Below are positions 1 through 8,637 of a stretch of DNA of 33,636 nt, piece after piece; position 1 is the first letter of the stretch; each line of letters starts with the position of its first letter. The stretch lies in the NCBI GenBank assembly GCA_023410295.1, contig JAEYPY010000051.1, positions 1 to 33,636 of the forward strand. The letters run 5' to 3'. Under the pieces are notes generated by a model, which was given only the letters and a program-made list of their open reading frames with translations, had not been told where the DNA came from and ran no database searches. Both the position numbers and the translations under genes were made by a program. Source of the stretch: Pseudomonadota bacterium (GTDB taxonomy: Bacteria; Pseudomonadota; Alphaproteobacteria; Caulobacterales; Aquidulcibacteraceae).

Positions 1-440
1 AGATGCTGTGGGCGGAGAAGGGCGGCGGGGCGTTCCTGAACGGCAAACCAATCCACGTCTCGGACAAGACGCGCATTGAAGAGTCCGTTATCGCCTTCGG
101 CATTCCCCATGCCGGCAAGCCGGGACACGATCTCTTCCGGGAAGAAGTGGGGCGTCTGACACGACGCGCAACAGGCGTGCGCCGCACCGGTTCGGCCGCT
201 GTTGATCTCGCTTACACGGCGTGCGGGCGCTGGGATGCCTATGTCGAGCGCATCGTCGCGGCCTGGGATATCGCCGCGGGGGTTGGCATCATTATCGAAG
301 CCGGGGGCGCTGTGACCGACGCAGACGGCGAGCCGCTCCAGCTTCACGGCGGCAGTATCTGCGCCGGCGCGCCGGGTTTGATCGCGCCGCTTACCGAACA
401 AATGCGCGCCGCCGCCGCTTCTGAGAAGGAACGCTCATGA
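1..440 (+). CDS. Inositol monophosphatase family protein (SuhB-type), 3' part only
   Basis: This is the C-terminal 145 residues or so of a Mg-dependent sugar/inositol phosphatase; the 5' end lies outside the window and the first full codon begins at base 3. The visible part carries the family features: a WAEKGGGAFLNG strand (the 'ERG-GAF-NG' motif), a GSAAVDLAY stretch, and the C-terminal metal-site motif WDIAAG followed by EAGGAVTD. The enzyme would hydrolyse inositol-1-phosphate or related phosphomonoesters in the cytoplasm. SuhB and HisN-type phosphatases share these motifs; the GSAA-DLAY-GR-D pattern looks more SuhB-like, but the N-terminal metal ligands are not visible, so the exact substrate is open. 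Its stop overlaps the next start (ATGA at 437-440), suggesting co-translation with the PhoD-like phosphatase. Confidence 0.85.
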   Translation, partial: MLWAEKGGGAFLNGKPIHVSDKTRIEESVIAFGIPHAGKPGHDLFREEVGRLTRRATGVRRTGSAAVDLAYTACGRWDAYVERIVAAWDIAAGVGIIIEAGGAVTDADGEPLQLHGGSICAGAPGLIAPLTEQMRAAAASEKERS

Positions 441-1855
441 ATGGTCCGCATCGCCGCTCGGTATTGAAGCAGGCGGGTCTTCTCGCCGCTTCGCTGCCTT
501 TCGTGCCGAGTGCATGGGCGCGTGCGTTGGGTTATCCGCGCGCGCTGCAGGGCCCGATGGTTGGCGCACCGAGCGCCAACGCCATTGCTGTGTGGGTGCG
601 GACGAGCGGGGCGTTCAACGTCGAACTCGAAGTGGCGACGCGGCGTGATTTTGCAGACGCACGCCGCGGGCCAGCCGTTGAAGCAACGGAAGAGAACGAC
701 TTCTGCGTCGTCGCCCGCATGGAGGGTCTCAGTCCAGCGACGCCTTACTTCTACCGCCTCCGTTTCGATGGCGTGCTCGACCGCTACCAACCGCTGCCGT
801 ATCGCACGCGCACAGCGCCGCGCGGCCGCGCTGCGTTTCGCGCGGCGTTCGGGTCGTGCGCGCGGCTGCAGATCGATACCGAACAGCGCATCTTCTCGGT
901 CGCGCAAGCGCTCGAGCCTGATCTCATGTTCTTCCTCGGCGACAATGTTTACGCCGACACCGATCAGCCCGCCGCGCTCGCAGACCTCCACCGCCGCCAG
1001 CGGGAGATCGAACGGCTCAAGCCGCTGATCCGCAGCGTCCCCAGCCTAGCGATCTGGGACGATCATGATTTCGCGCTCAACGATTCTGACCGCACCAATC
1101 CGATCCGCGAGCAATCGCTGCGTGTGTTCAAACAATACTGGGCCAACCCAAGCTACGGCGCGCCGCAAACCGAAGGCATTTTCTTCAAGTATGCCTATGG
1201 CGGCGTCGACTTCTTTTTCCTGGATGGCCGTTATTATCGCGATCCTGGAGATGTGCCGGATGGACCCGGCAAGACCATGCTCGGCGTCGAGCAGAAGGCG
1301 TGGCTGAAGGACGAACTCCGCGCCAGCCGCGCGCCGTTCAAAGTGCTCGTCTCCGGCGGCGGTTTTTCGATGGCCGAGCGCAACGGCGATTCATGGGCTG
1401 TCTACAAACACGAGCGCGACGAACTCCTGAACTTCATCCGCGATCAGCGCATCGAAGGCGTGTTCGGCATTTCCGGTGACAGCCACATGGGCGAGCTCAA
1501 TTGCATCCCGTGGTCGGATGAGGGTGGTTACGATTTCTACGATCTGTGCTCTTCACCGCTCGCGAACCTGCCGGACCTGGATTTTGTCGACCAGATGCCG
1601 GAGGTGCGCATCCGGCCGGTGTGGACGCGGAGTGTGAACGTCGGCCTCTTGGCCTTCAGCTTCGAAAACGGTCCGCGGCTCAGCTACACTTTGCACAATG
1701 TGATCGGCGCGCCTGCCTGGGAGCCGCTGGTGTTGACGCCCGCCGACCTCCGCAATGGCGTCGTCAGCTGGCGCAGCAAGATCGACCCGCGCGAACTGGT
1801 GCGGCTTGAGCGTTTCCGCGCCGGCGGGGCCTATTTCGATCCGCGGGCGGAATAA
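437..1855 (+). CDS. PhoD-like metallophosphatase, Tat-exported
   Basis: A 472-residue alkaline phosphatase D family protein, predicted to hydrolyse phosphate mono- or diesters in the periplasm. The N-terminus has a twin-arginine signal (RRSVLK at residues 6-11, hydrophobic run to about 22, then an SAWA-type cleavage site). An N-terminal beta-sandwich (about 37-127) precedes the catalytic domain, which shows GDNVYAD (168-174), WDDHD (207-211) and GDSHMGE (347-353), the expected metal-binding motifs of the family. The length is normal for PhoD proteins. The start is set by the 4-base overlap with the upstream phosphatase gene. It is the last gene of that pair: a putative promoter and a new operon follow about 35 bp downstream. 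Substrate cannot be read from the sequence. Confidence 0.9.
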   Translation: MNGPHRRSVLKQAGLLAASLPFVPSAWARALGYPRALQGPMVGAPSANAIAVWVRTSGAFNVELEVATRRDFADARRGPAVEATEENDFCVVARMEGLSPATPYFYRLRFDGVLDRYQPLPYRTRTAPRGRAAFRAAFGSCARLQIDTEQRIFSVAQALEPDLMFFLGDNVYADTDQPAALADLHRRQREIERLKPLIRSVPSLAIWDDHDFALNDSDRTNPIREQSLRVFKQYWANPSYGAPQTEGIFFKYAYGGVDFFFLDGRYYRDPGDVPDGPGKTMLGVEQKAWLKDELRASRAPFKVLVSGGGFSMAERNGDSWAVYKHERDELLNFIRDQRIEGVFGISGDSHMGELNCIPWSDEGGYDFYDLCSSPLANLPDLDFVDQMPEVRIRPVWTRSVNVGLLAFSFENGPRLSYTLHNVIGAPAWEPLVLTPADLRNGVVSWRSKIDPRELVRLERFRAGGAYFDPRAE

Positions 1856-1890
1856 AAAGCCGCGGATAAACAATGATCTAAGTCCTTCAG

Positions 1891-1916
1891 GGAACCCCCC
1901 TCATAGCAACCGCGTT
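1891..1916 (+). promoter_or_regulatory. Putative EcfG/SigT general-stress-response promoter
   Basis: GGAAC at 1891-1895 and CGTT at 1913-1916 are separated by 17 bases, matching the GGAAC-N16/17-CGTT consensus of the alphaproteobacterial general stress sigma factor. Transcription would begin near 1923, followed by a good Shine-Dalgarno (GGAGGG, 1935-1940) and the receptor ATG at 1944, so spacing fits throughout. It is the only perfect match I found by eye in an intergenic region here. Not experimentally shown. Confidence 0.6.
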
Positions 1917-1943
1917 GCAGTCGGTTAGACCGGCGGAGGGTTC

Positions 1944-3830
1944 ATGAAGCAGCGGGTCATTACGCGCGCGCCGTTGGGTGCGGCGGTCTTGACGGCGTTT
2001 GCCTGGAGTGCGGCCGCGCACGGGCAGGAAATGGCGCAGCTTGACGAGCTGCGCGGGCTGACGATTGAGCAACTCGCCAACCTCGAAGTGACTTCAGTCT
2101 CGCGCCGCGCCGAGCCGCTCAGCACCGCGCCGGCGGCGATCGACGTCATCACTAACGACGACATCCGCCGCTCCGGCGCGCAGACTTTGCCGGAAGTGCT
2201 GCGATTGGCGCGCAACCTCGAAGTTGCCCGGATCGACGCGCAGCGTTGGGCCATTAGCGCGCGCGGTTTCAACTCGTTCGAAGCCTCCAACAAGCTCCTC
2301 GTGCTGATCGATGGCCGCACCGTTTACACGCCGCTTTATTCCGGGGTGTTCTGGGACCAGCAGCACGTGATGCTCGAAGACATCGAGCGCATCGAGGTGA
2401 TCAGCGGTCCGGGCGGGACGCTCTGGGGCGCCAACGCCGTTAACGGTGTCATCAATGTCATCACCCGCTCGTCGGCTGAAACGCACGGCGCGCGTATCGC
2501 CGCGTTCGCTGGCGAACGCGATCAGCGCCTGGAGGCGCGCTATGGCGGGCGCCTCGGCGATCTGAATTATCGCGTCTTCGCCAATGGCTTTCAGCAAGGC
2601 CCGAGCGAAGTGTTCGGCGGCGGCGATGCTGGTGATGATTGGGGCGGCGCCGAGATCGGTTTCCGCACCGACTGGGGCAGCGCTGAAAACCAGTACATGC
2701 TGCAGGCGAGCCTTTACGAGGACGATATCGACGCCGGCGGTGCGCACACCGGCGGCCACATCCTCGGCAATTGGGTGCGCCTGTTCGAGGATGGTTCAAG
2801 CTTCGAGGCGCAGGCCTATTATTCCAACGCCGAGCGCGAGACTGCGTTTATCGGCGCCCAAGGCATCAGCGATGCGCTCTCGACCTGGGACTTATCCTTC
2901 CAACACAATCTCGGTCTGGGCGGCGCGCATGAGATCGTGTGGGGCGGCGGTTACCGCTTGGCGGAGAGCGAATTCGTCAACACGCTAAACGCCGCGACAT
3001 TTGAACAAGAACGCCGCACGCTGCGCACCGCCAATCTGTTCGTTCAGGACGAGATGGCGCTGCGCGACAACCTCGCGCTGACGCTCGGTCTCAAGCTCGA
3101 AGACCACACTTTTACGGACATCGAGTACATGCCGAACGCGCGGCTTTCCTGGCGTCCCGACGACCGCTCGATGGTTTGGGCTGCGGTCTCGCGCGCCGTG
3201 CGAACGCCCTCGCGCATCGATCGCGAACTACAGGTTCCGGGCTTCATCGAGGCCGGCGGTTTCCAATCGGAAACGCTGATCGCGTACGAACTGGGATATC
3301 GCAGCCAACCCGTCGATTACGCGTCATTCTCGGTCAATCTCTACTACCATGACTATGACGATTTACGCACTTCAACGATGACGCCGCCGGGCGTGCTTCC
3401 TTTTCGTGTCGGCAACGGCCTAGAGGGCGAAGTGTATGGCTTGGAAGCGTGGGGCGATCTCAGCTTGAGGGACGACTGGCGCCTCTCAGCCGGCGTCACG
3501 CTGCTCGAACAGGAGTTTCGCGTTGAACCATTGTCCGCGGACGTGAACGGCAGCGGCGACGATCCCAGCTATCAGGTGTTTCTGCGTTCCCGCATGGACC
3601 TAAGCGACGATCTGGAATTCGATCTGGCGCTGCGGGCCATCGACGGCGTTACTCCGGTCGCGCCGGCTTATGAAGAACTCGGCGCGCGCCTCGGCTGGCG
3701 CGTGAGCGATAATGTCGAACTGGCGCTGGTCGGGGAGAATCTGCTGGACGAACGGCATCCTGAATCAATCGACGGCGTGTTGCGCGAAGTGGCGCGCAGC
3801 GTGCACGTAACGGCGCGTGTGACCTATTAA
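1944..3830 (+). CDS. TonB-dependent outer-membrane receptor
   Basis: A 628-residue outer-membrane receptor. Residues 1-27 form a signal peptide (cleavage near AHG-Q). A plug domain spans about 58-178, with the characteristic ARGFNSF, LIDGRTVYTP, IERIEVISGPGGTLWG and NGVINVITR segments. The rest alternates like a 22-strand beta-barrel and ends in a terminal aromatic (VTARVTY), the usual outer-membrane insertion signal. The size is at the small end for the family. The LRGLTIEQLANLEVTSVSRR lead-in is of the kind seen in receptors that sit next to YfiR-like genes and sensor kinases. It is the first gene of an apparent three-gene operon with the YfiR-like protein (one base after its stop) and a hybrid histidine kinase, so it may feed a signalling pathway as well as import a ligand. 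Ligand unknown. Confidence 0.92.
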   Translation: MKQRVITRAPLGAAVLTAFAWSAAAHGQEMAQLDELRGLTIEQLANLEVTSVSRRAEPLSTAPAAIDVITNDDIRRSGAQTLPEVLRLARNLEVARIDAQRWAISARGFNSFEASNKLLVLIDGRTVYTPLYSGVFWDQQHVMLEDIERIEVISGPGGTLWGANAVNGVINVITRSSAETHGARIAAFAGERDQRLEARYGGRLGDLNYRVFANGFQQGPSEVFGGGDAGDDWGGAEIGFRTDWGSAENQYMLQASLYEDDIDAGGAHTGGHILGNWVRLFEDGSSFEAQAYYSNAERETAFIGAQGISDALSTWDLSFQHNLGLGGAHEIVWGGGYRLAESEFVNTLNAATFEQERRTLRTANLFVQDEMALRDNLALTLGLKLEDHTFTDIEYMPNARLSWRPDDRSMVWAAVSRAVRTPSRIDRELQVPGFIEAGGFQSETLIAYELGYRSQPVDYASFSVNLYYHDYDDLRTSTMTPPGVLPFRVGNGLEGEVYGLEAWGDLSLRDDWRLSAGVTLLEQEFRVEPLSADVNGSGDDPSYQVFLRSRMDLSDDLEFDLALRAIDGVTPVAPAYEELGARLGWRVSDNVELALVGENLLDERHPESIDGVLREVARSVHVTARVTY

Positions 3831-3831
3831 C

Positions 3832-4374
3832 ATGCGTGGACCTGCTCTCGCGTGCGCGATCTTCGTGGTGATCGCAGCCATGGCGGCTGAGACGCCGCCG
3901 GCAATGGCCCAACGCGCGCAGGAAAATGCCGTCAAGGCGACTTTCCTCACCCGCTTTGCTTCTTTTGTGGAGTGGCCCGCGATCGCCTTTAGCGCAGCGG
4001 ACGCGCCGCTGGTGATCTGTGTCTCCGGAGACGCTGCAATTGCTGGCCTCGCCGAACGCGCAGCCACCGATCAGCGCGTCAATGGGCGTACGCTTGTCGT
4101 GCGGCGCCTCGGCGCCGTGAGCCGCGGCAGTGGGTGCCATGTGCTTTATCTCGCCGGCGCCGAGGGGCAATCGGTGGCGGCCGCGCTCCGCGACGTACGC
4201 GGCGATCCGGTTCTGACGGTGACGGATGCACAGCATGCAAGCGCGCGGGGATCTGTGCACTTCGTCCTATCCGGCGGGCGTGTGCGTTTCCACATCGATC
4301 GTACGGACGCCAGCGCTGGCGGGCTCAGCATCAATTCGCGCCTGCTCAACATCGCCTTGAGTGTGCGCGGATGA
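3832..4374 (+). CDS. YfiR family (DUF4154) periplasmic protein
   Basis: A 180-residue exported protein: a signal peptide covers roughly residues 1-26 (hydrophobic ACAIFVVIAAMAA, cleavage near AMAQ). The mature part opens with the family signature VKATFLTRFASFVEWP and closes with VRFHIDRTDA followed by GLSINSRLLNIA, the conserved DUF4154 ends. In Pseudomonas, YfiR is a periplasmic protein that represses the diguanylate cyclase YfiN by binding its periplasmic sensor. Here the adjacent membrane partner is a histidine kinase with a sensor resembling that of YfiN, so YfiR-like control of the kinase is the natural inference. The gene starts one base after the receptor stop and overlaps the kinase start by 4 bases (ATGA, 4371-4374), which indicates co-translation. 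Confidence 0.88.
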   Translation: MRGPALACAIFVVIAAMAAETPPAMAQRAQENAVKATFLTRFASFVEWPAIAFSAADAPLVICVSGDAAIAGLAERAATDQRVNGRTLVVRRLGAVSRGSGCHVLYLAGAEGQSVAAALRDVRGDPVLTVTDAQHASARGSVHFVLSGGRVRFHIDRTDASAGGLSINSRLLNIALSVRG

Positions 4375-6116
4375 TCAAGCCGCCCGTCCTCCGCATCTGG
4401 CGTATGACGCCAATGCTAGCGCTGGTGACGGCCGTGGTTCTGGTTATTGCTGGAATTCTCGGCGCGGTGTTCAGTGAGCAGGAGTTCCGAGAGCGCCGGG
4501 TTGATGATGCAGAGGCCCACGCGCGCGTGCTCGCCGCCAGCGTCAGCGCTGCGCTGGCCTTCCAGGATTTTGCAGAAGCGCAAACCGCGCTCGATGCGCT
4601 CGCCGCGAACCCGGCCGTCGGCGCCGTCGCCGCCTACACCGCCGATGGTCAGATCTTCGCTCGCCGCGAAGGCCCGGAAGGGCCGCCGCCGCGGACCATG
4701 AGTTCGGTGCTGCCATCGCGCTTTGCCGATAATCACGCCAGCGCCTCGGCTGTGGTCGAGCAGAATGGCCAGCTTCTGGGCTACGTGTTCGTGCGGCTCT
4801 CGAGCGGGGACGTTGGCGCGCGCGGTATCCGCTATATCGGCCTTGCGCTTCTGATCGTCATGTCGGGCATCGTCGTCGCGGTCATTGCCGCCGCACAGCG
4901 CGTGCTTTCAAGCGCCAATGCCGAACTCAGCCGGCGCGCCGAAGAGCTTGCTGCGACGAATGAACAGCTCAGCAGCGAGATCGCCGAGCGGCGCAAGGCG
5001 CAGTCGGCGCTGGCCCAGGCGCAGAAGATGGAGGCGATCGGCCAGCTCACCGGCGGCATCGCGCACGATTTCAACAATCTGCTGATGGTGGTTTCCAGCG
5101 GCCTGCGGCTCCTGGAAACGCGCGACGATGAGAAAAAGCGCGCCAGCATCGTCGCCGCCATGCGCCAGGCGGTCGATCGCGGCGCGGGTCTCACCAAGCA
5201 GCTGCTCGCATTCTCGCGCCGCCAGAAGCTCTCCCCTGAAGTGGTGCTGGTGCAGGATCGGGTAGAGGGGCTGCAATCGTTGCTGGAGCGCTCGCTGCGC
5301 GAGGACATCATTATCGAACTTGATCTCGATCGTGACGCGCCGCCGGTGAAAATCGATCCCGGTCAGTTTGACCTCGCTGTCCTCAACCTGGCCGTCAACG
5401 CACGCGACGCGATGCCGAACGGCGGGCGGCTAACAATCAAGCTCCGGTCGACGCAGTTCGATAACGCGACCAATGCGGTTGCGCTCAGCGTCACCGATAC
5501 TGGCGCCGGCATGCCGCCGGATGTGCTTGAGCGCGCGTTCGATCCCTTTTTCACCACCAAGGAAGTCGGCAAAGGCACGGGGTTGGGCCTTAGCCAAGTC
5601 TATGGCTTCGCGCTTCAATCCGGCGGGCGCAGCGAGATTGAAAGCGAGCCCGGCAAGGGCGCGACCGTTACGCTCATCCTGCCAACGACAGATGAGCCGG
5701 CGCCGCCGCGTCCGATCGAACGCAAGGACGCGACGGTATCAGGCGCAGGCGCGGTGTTGGTCGTCGAGGACGACGACGCCGTCGCCGAGCTTGTCTGCGA
5801 GATGCTGGCCGATCTCGGCTACAACCCGACCCGTGTGGCGACCGCCAGGGAAGCGCTCGCCAAGCTCGATGACGGCGCGCGCATCGATGTGCTCTTCTCC
5901 GACATCATTATGCCCGGCGGCATGAGCGGCATCGAGCTCGCGCACGAGGTGCGGCGACGCAAACCCGAGTTGCCAATCCTTCTGACCACCGGTTACGGTG
6001 GCAAAGCCGAAGGCGCGCACGGCGCCTTCAAAGTCTTGCGTAAACCATACGACCGCGACGAACTCGGCGCTGCGTTGTCGAATTTATTCGCCGTGGAGCA
6101 GGCCGGTACCGTTTAG
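4371..6116 (+). CDS. Membrane hybrid sensor histidine kinase with CHASE8-like sensor and receiver
   Basis: 581 residues when started at the ATG that overlaps the YfiR-like stop; the longer frame reading back to 4134 runs through the upstream gene and is rejected. Order: transmembrane helix 1 (about 14-34), a periplasmic CHASE8-like sensor (about 35-150, with ARVLAASVSAALAFQD and ALDALAANPAVGAVAAYTADG), helix 2 (about 154-177), a coiled coil (180-218), HisKA with H-box IAHDFNN (phospho-His about 232), HATPase with N-box NARDAM, DTGAGM and GKGTGLGLS, and a receiver (461-575) with phospho-acceptor Asp511 in LFSDIIMPG and Lys558. CHASE8 is the sensor of YfiN/TpbB cyclases. No output domain follows the receiver, so signal must pass on by phosphotransfer or through the receiver's own contacts. 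All catalytic residues look intact. Confidence 0.92.
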   Translation: MIKPPVLRIWRMTPMLALVTAVVLVIAGILGAVFSEQEFRERRVDDAEAHARVLAASVSAALAFQDFAEAQTALDALAANPAVGAVAAYTADGQIFARREGPEGPPPRTMSSVLPSRFADNHASASAVVEQNGQLLGYVFVRLSSGDVGARGIRYIGLALLIVMSGIVVAVIAAAQRVLSSANAELSRRAEELAATNEQLSSEIAERRKAQSALAQAQKMEAIGQLTGGIAHDFNNLLMVVSSGLRLLETRDDEKKRASIVAAMRQAVDRGAGLTKQLLAFSRRQKLSPEVVLVQDRVEGLQSLLERSLREDIIIELDLDRDAPPVKIDPGQFDLAVLNLAVNARDAMPNGGRLTIKLRSTQFDNATNAVALSVTDTGAGMPPDVLERAFDPFFTTKEVGKGTGLGLSQVYGFALQSGGRSEIESEPGKGATVTLILPTTDEPAPPRPIERKDATVSGAGAVLVVEDDDAVAELVCEMLADLGYNPTRVATAREALAKLDDGARIDVLFSDIIMPGGMSGIELAHEVRRRKPELPILLTTGYGGKAEGAHGAFKVLRKPYDRDELGAALSNLFAVEQAGTV

Positions 6117-6221
6117 ACAGCTTAAAGTTCCATTTCCACCAAACGCTAAGCATCTAGCTTTACGGGAAGTAAGCACGACCGACGGTAGAACCGCTCTTCG
6201 AAAGGTGAAGGGCTCCGGGGC

Positions 6222-7913
6222 GTGAACCTCTTAAAGACAGGCAAGCAAGCGTATGCGCGCCTCGTAGCCGGCGGCGTCTGCGCACGCGCCGTGAGCTTCG
6301 CGGTGCTCGCCGCGCTCTTCCCGTTGCTCGCCCTGATTTATGTCAGCGCCGCGCCGAATGGCCCGCGCACGCTCGCCATCGTCGCCATCGGGGTGACGCT
6401 GCTTTCGATCCTCGCCCTGATCCGCACGCTGCGCCCGATAGCGCTTCTGGCGCGGATGCTCGAACAGCACGCGCGCCGCCAGACCGCCGCTGAACGCGGC
6501 CGTATCATTGACGACCACCGTCGCCTCATCGCCAACTTCAACGCCATCGCCGCGCAGCTCGAGACTCTCAGCGGCGGCGCGCGCAAGCATCCCGTTACCG
6601 GCCTGCCCATGCGCGATGACCTCCTGTCGGCGGTCGGCCGCGACATTGATCTTTCCAACGATCCCGCTCTGCTGGGGCTGGTCCGCATCGCCAACTACGA
6701 TCACATCGTTGCGTTTGATCCCGCCGCCGGCGAGCGCGTGCTGGTGGAATCCGCCAAGCGCCTTACAGACGCGGTGAAGGCAGGCAGGCCGATCGCGCAG
6801 GTGGACCGTGATTGCTTCGCCGTCTGGTTCGGCGCCGACGTCGAGCCCAAAGCCGCGACCGCCGAATTAGAGGCGCTCGGCTACGTGCTCATGCGTGAGC
6901 TCCAGATCGCCGGCTCCGCCATCATCCCGGACATCCAGCTCGGCTCTTCGCTCTTTCCGCTCGACGCCGACGAGGCCGCAACGCTGCTCACCCGCGCCTT
7001 CGTCTCGCTGGCGCGCCCGCAGCGCACCGCCGATGGCGGCATCGCGTTTTTCGCCAAGCCAAGCGCGCAGGAAGCCAAGCGCCGCTTCACACTCGAACAG
7101 GAATTGCGCCACGCGGTGCGGCGCAACGAATTGGCGCTGGTCTATCAACCGTTCGTCGATCTCGCGATGGGCCGCGTCGTCGGCTGCGAAGCGCTGCTGC
7201 GCTGGCGCGGCGGCGGCGAAAAATATGCTTCACCCGCGCAGTTCGTGCCGGTGCTCGAAGAAACCGGGCTTGTGCATGAGTTCGGCTTATGGACGCTGAA
7301 CACCGCCTGCCGCCAGCTACGCAACTGGCGCGAAACCGGCCTCACCGACATCAAGGTCGCCGTAAATCTCTCCGCGCATCAATTGCGGGACAGCGCGCTG
7401 CCGCGCGCGCTCAAGCGCACCGTGGCCGCGCACGGGCTGTCGCCGGCGCAGATCGAACTCGAACTCACCGAAACCGCGGCCATGGAAGACGCTAACCGCA
7501 CGCTCGCCATGTTCGAGCAGCTGCGCGAAGCGGGCTTTGGCCTTTCCATCGATGATTTCGGCAGCGGCTATTCCAGCCTCGCCTATCTCCGCCGCCTGCC
7601 GTTTCAGAAGCTTAAGATCGACCGCGAGTTCGTCACCCACGTCGATCAGCGCGCCGACAGCCGCACCATCTGCAAGGCGCTGATCGATCTCACCGCTGGT
7701 CTGGAACTGGCGGTCCTCGCCGAAGGAGTCGAGCGCTACGAGGAAGTGGAGACCTTGCGCACGCTCGGCTGCTCGACCTTCCAAGGGTACTACTTTGCCC
7801 GCCCGCTCGAAGCCCACGATTTCGTCGCCACTGTCACCAACACCGATTGGCTGGCGCGCGCCTGCTCGCGCGTGCGCCGTGAACAAGAAGAACTGAGGAG
7901 ACGCCTGTCATGA
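6222..7913 (+). CDS. Membrane-anchored c-di-GMP phosphodiesterase: degenerate GGDEF plus EAL
   Basis: 563 residues from a GTG start (6222). Two hydrophobic segments (about 23-42 and 51-68) anchor it, a short helical linker follows, then a GGDEF-like domain (about 122-280) in which the catalytic loop reads VDRDCFAVWF (194-203) instead of GGDEF; cyclase activity is therefore unlikely. The EAL domain (about 288-540) keeps the expected residues: EALLR (323-327), Asn382 in VNLS, Glu417 in ELTE, DDFGSGYSS (444-452), Lys465 and EGVE (501-504). It should hydrolyse c-di-GMP to pGpG. It opens a run of five same-strand genes and overlaps the next by ATGA. The Shine-Dalgarno is weak (AGGTGAAGG about 10-18 bases upstream of the start), so the exact start is the uncertain point. 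Confidence 0.88.
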   Translation: MNLLKTGKQAYARLVAGGVCARAVSFAVLAALFPLLALIYVSAAPNGPRTLAIVAIGVTLLSILALIRTLRPIALLARMLEQHARRQTAAERGRIIDDHRRLIANFNAIAAQLETLSGGARKHPVTGLPMRDDLLSAVGRDIDLSNDPALLGLVRIANYDHIVAFDPAAGERVLVESAKRLTDAVKAGRPIAQVDRDCFAVWFGADVEPKAATAELEALGYVLMRELQIAGSAIIPDIQLGSSLFPLDADEAATLLTRAFVSLARPQRTADGGIAFFAKPSAQEAKRRFTLEQELRHAVRRNELALVYQPFVDLAMGRVVGCEALLRWRGGGEKYASPAQFVPVLEETGLVHEFGLWTLNTACRQLRNWRETGLTDIKVAVNLSAHQLRDSALPRALKRTVAAHGLSPAQIELELTETAAMEDANRTLAMFEQLREAGFGLSIDDFGSGYSSLAYLRRLPFQKLKIDREFVTHVDQRADSRTICKALIDLTAGLELAVLAEGVERYEEVETLRTLGCSTFQGYYFARPLEAHDFVATVTNTDWLARACSRVRREQEELRRRLS

Positions 7914-8635
7914 GACGCTCACTCGTCCGCAAGATCGCGCTCACCGCCGCCTTGTTTGCCGGCGCCTGCGCACACATGCCCGAAATGCCATCGCTGACGG
8001 CTTCGCTGCCCGGAATGGAGCCGGCGGCTGAACCGGGGCTCTCGCCGCGCGATCGCGTGCGCCGCGCCGTCGATCTTTTGGGCGCCGGTGACGAGCGCCA
8101 AGCGCGCGCGGAACTGCGCGCCGCGCTCGAAGAGCAGCCCAGCAACAGCGTCGCGCGCCGGCTTATGGATCAGATCGAGCGCGAGCCCGCTGATCTCCTC
8201 GCCGGCACGCCGCGCGCGTACACGGTGCGCCAAGGCGAGACGATGTCGGTTCTGGCCGAGCGCTTTCAGGGCGACGCGCTGCTCTTCTATGCGCTCGCGC
8301 GTTACAATCAGCTGGAAGCAGCCAATCAGCTTACGGCCGGGCAGACGCTGATGATTCCGCGTCGTCCGGGCGTGAACGTCGTCGCCACGTCGAGCACGCC
8401 GATGGAGCCGTTATCCGCAACGCCGCCAAGCACGGCCGCGTCGCCCGCTGGCTTGGACCCCGCGCGCGCCAATCAGCTTCGCCTGCAAGGTCTCCAACAC
8501 CTGAACGCGGGGCAAGTTGAGCGCGCGGTGTCGCTGCTGCGCCAGGCGCAAGCGCTGGACGAAGGCAACAGCGCCATCCAGCGCGATCTCGATCGCGCCT
8601 TACGCCTGCAAGCATCGCTGCGGTCCGGCGGGTGA
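7910..8635 (+). CDS. LysM-domain lipoprotein with TPR-like C-terminus
   Basis: 241 residues. A lipoprotein-type signal (charged MRRSLVRK, hydrophobic run, AGAC with Cys20) suggests export and lipidation; the residue three before the Cys is Ala rather than the favoured Leu, so lipidation is likely but not certain. A helical segment with ALEEQPSNSVARRL (about 50-95) precedes a LysM domain at about 104-151 (YTVRQGETMSVLAERF to LTAGQTLMIP), expected to bind peptidoglycan. The C-terminus (about 180-235) looks like one or two tetratricopeptide helices. It overlaps the phosphodiesterase stop by 4 bases. Its position between a c-di-GMP enzyme and a transmembrane kinase suggests a periplasmic, wall-bound partner of one of them. 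No family name recognised. Confidence 0.82.
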   Translation: MRRSLVRKIALTAALFAGACAHMPEMPSLTASLPGMEPAAEPGLSPRDRVRRAVDLLGAGDERQARAELRAALEEQPSNSVARRLMDQIEREPADLLAGTPRAYTVRQGETMSVLAERFQGDALLFYALARYNQLEAANQLTAGQTLMIPRRPGVNVVATSSTPMEPLSATPPSTAASPAGLDPARANQLRLQGLQHLNAGQVERAVSLLRQAQALDEGNSAIQRDLDRALRLQASLRSGG

Positions 8636-8637
8636 TC

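Noticed and set aside
4134..4370. Extended N-terminus for the membrane hybrid kinase
   Set aside because: Arg-rich out-of-frame reading of the YfiR-like gene; the ATG at 4371 overlaps the upstream stop and begins a normal cytoplasmic-then-membrane N-terminus.
5998..6225. 75-codon + strand frame spanning the kinase end and the gap before the phosphodiesterase
   Set aside because: Out of frame with the receiver domain, no Shine-Dalgarno, unlike a protein in composition.
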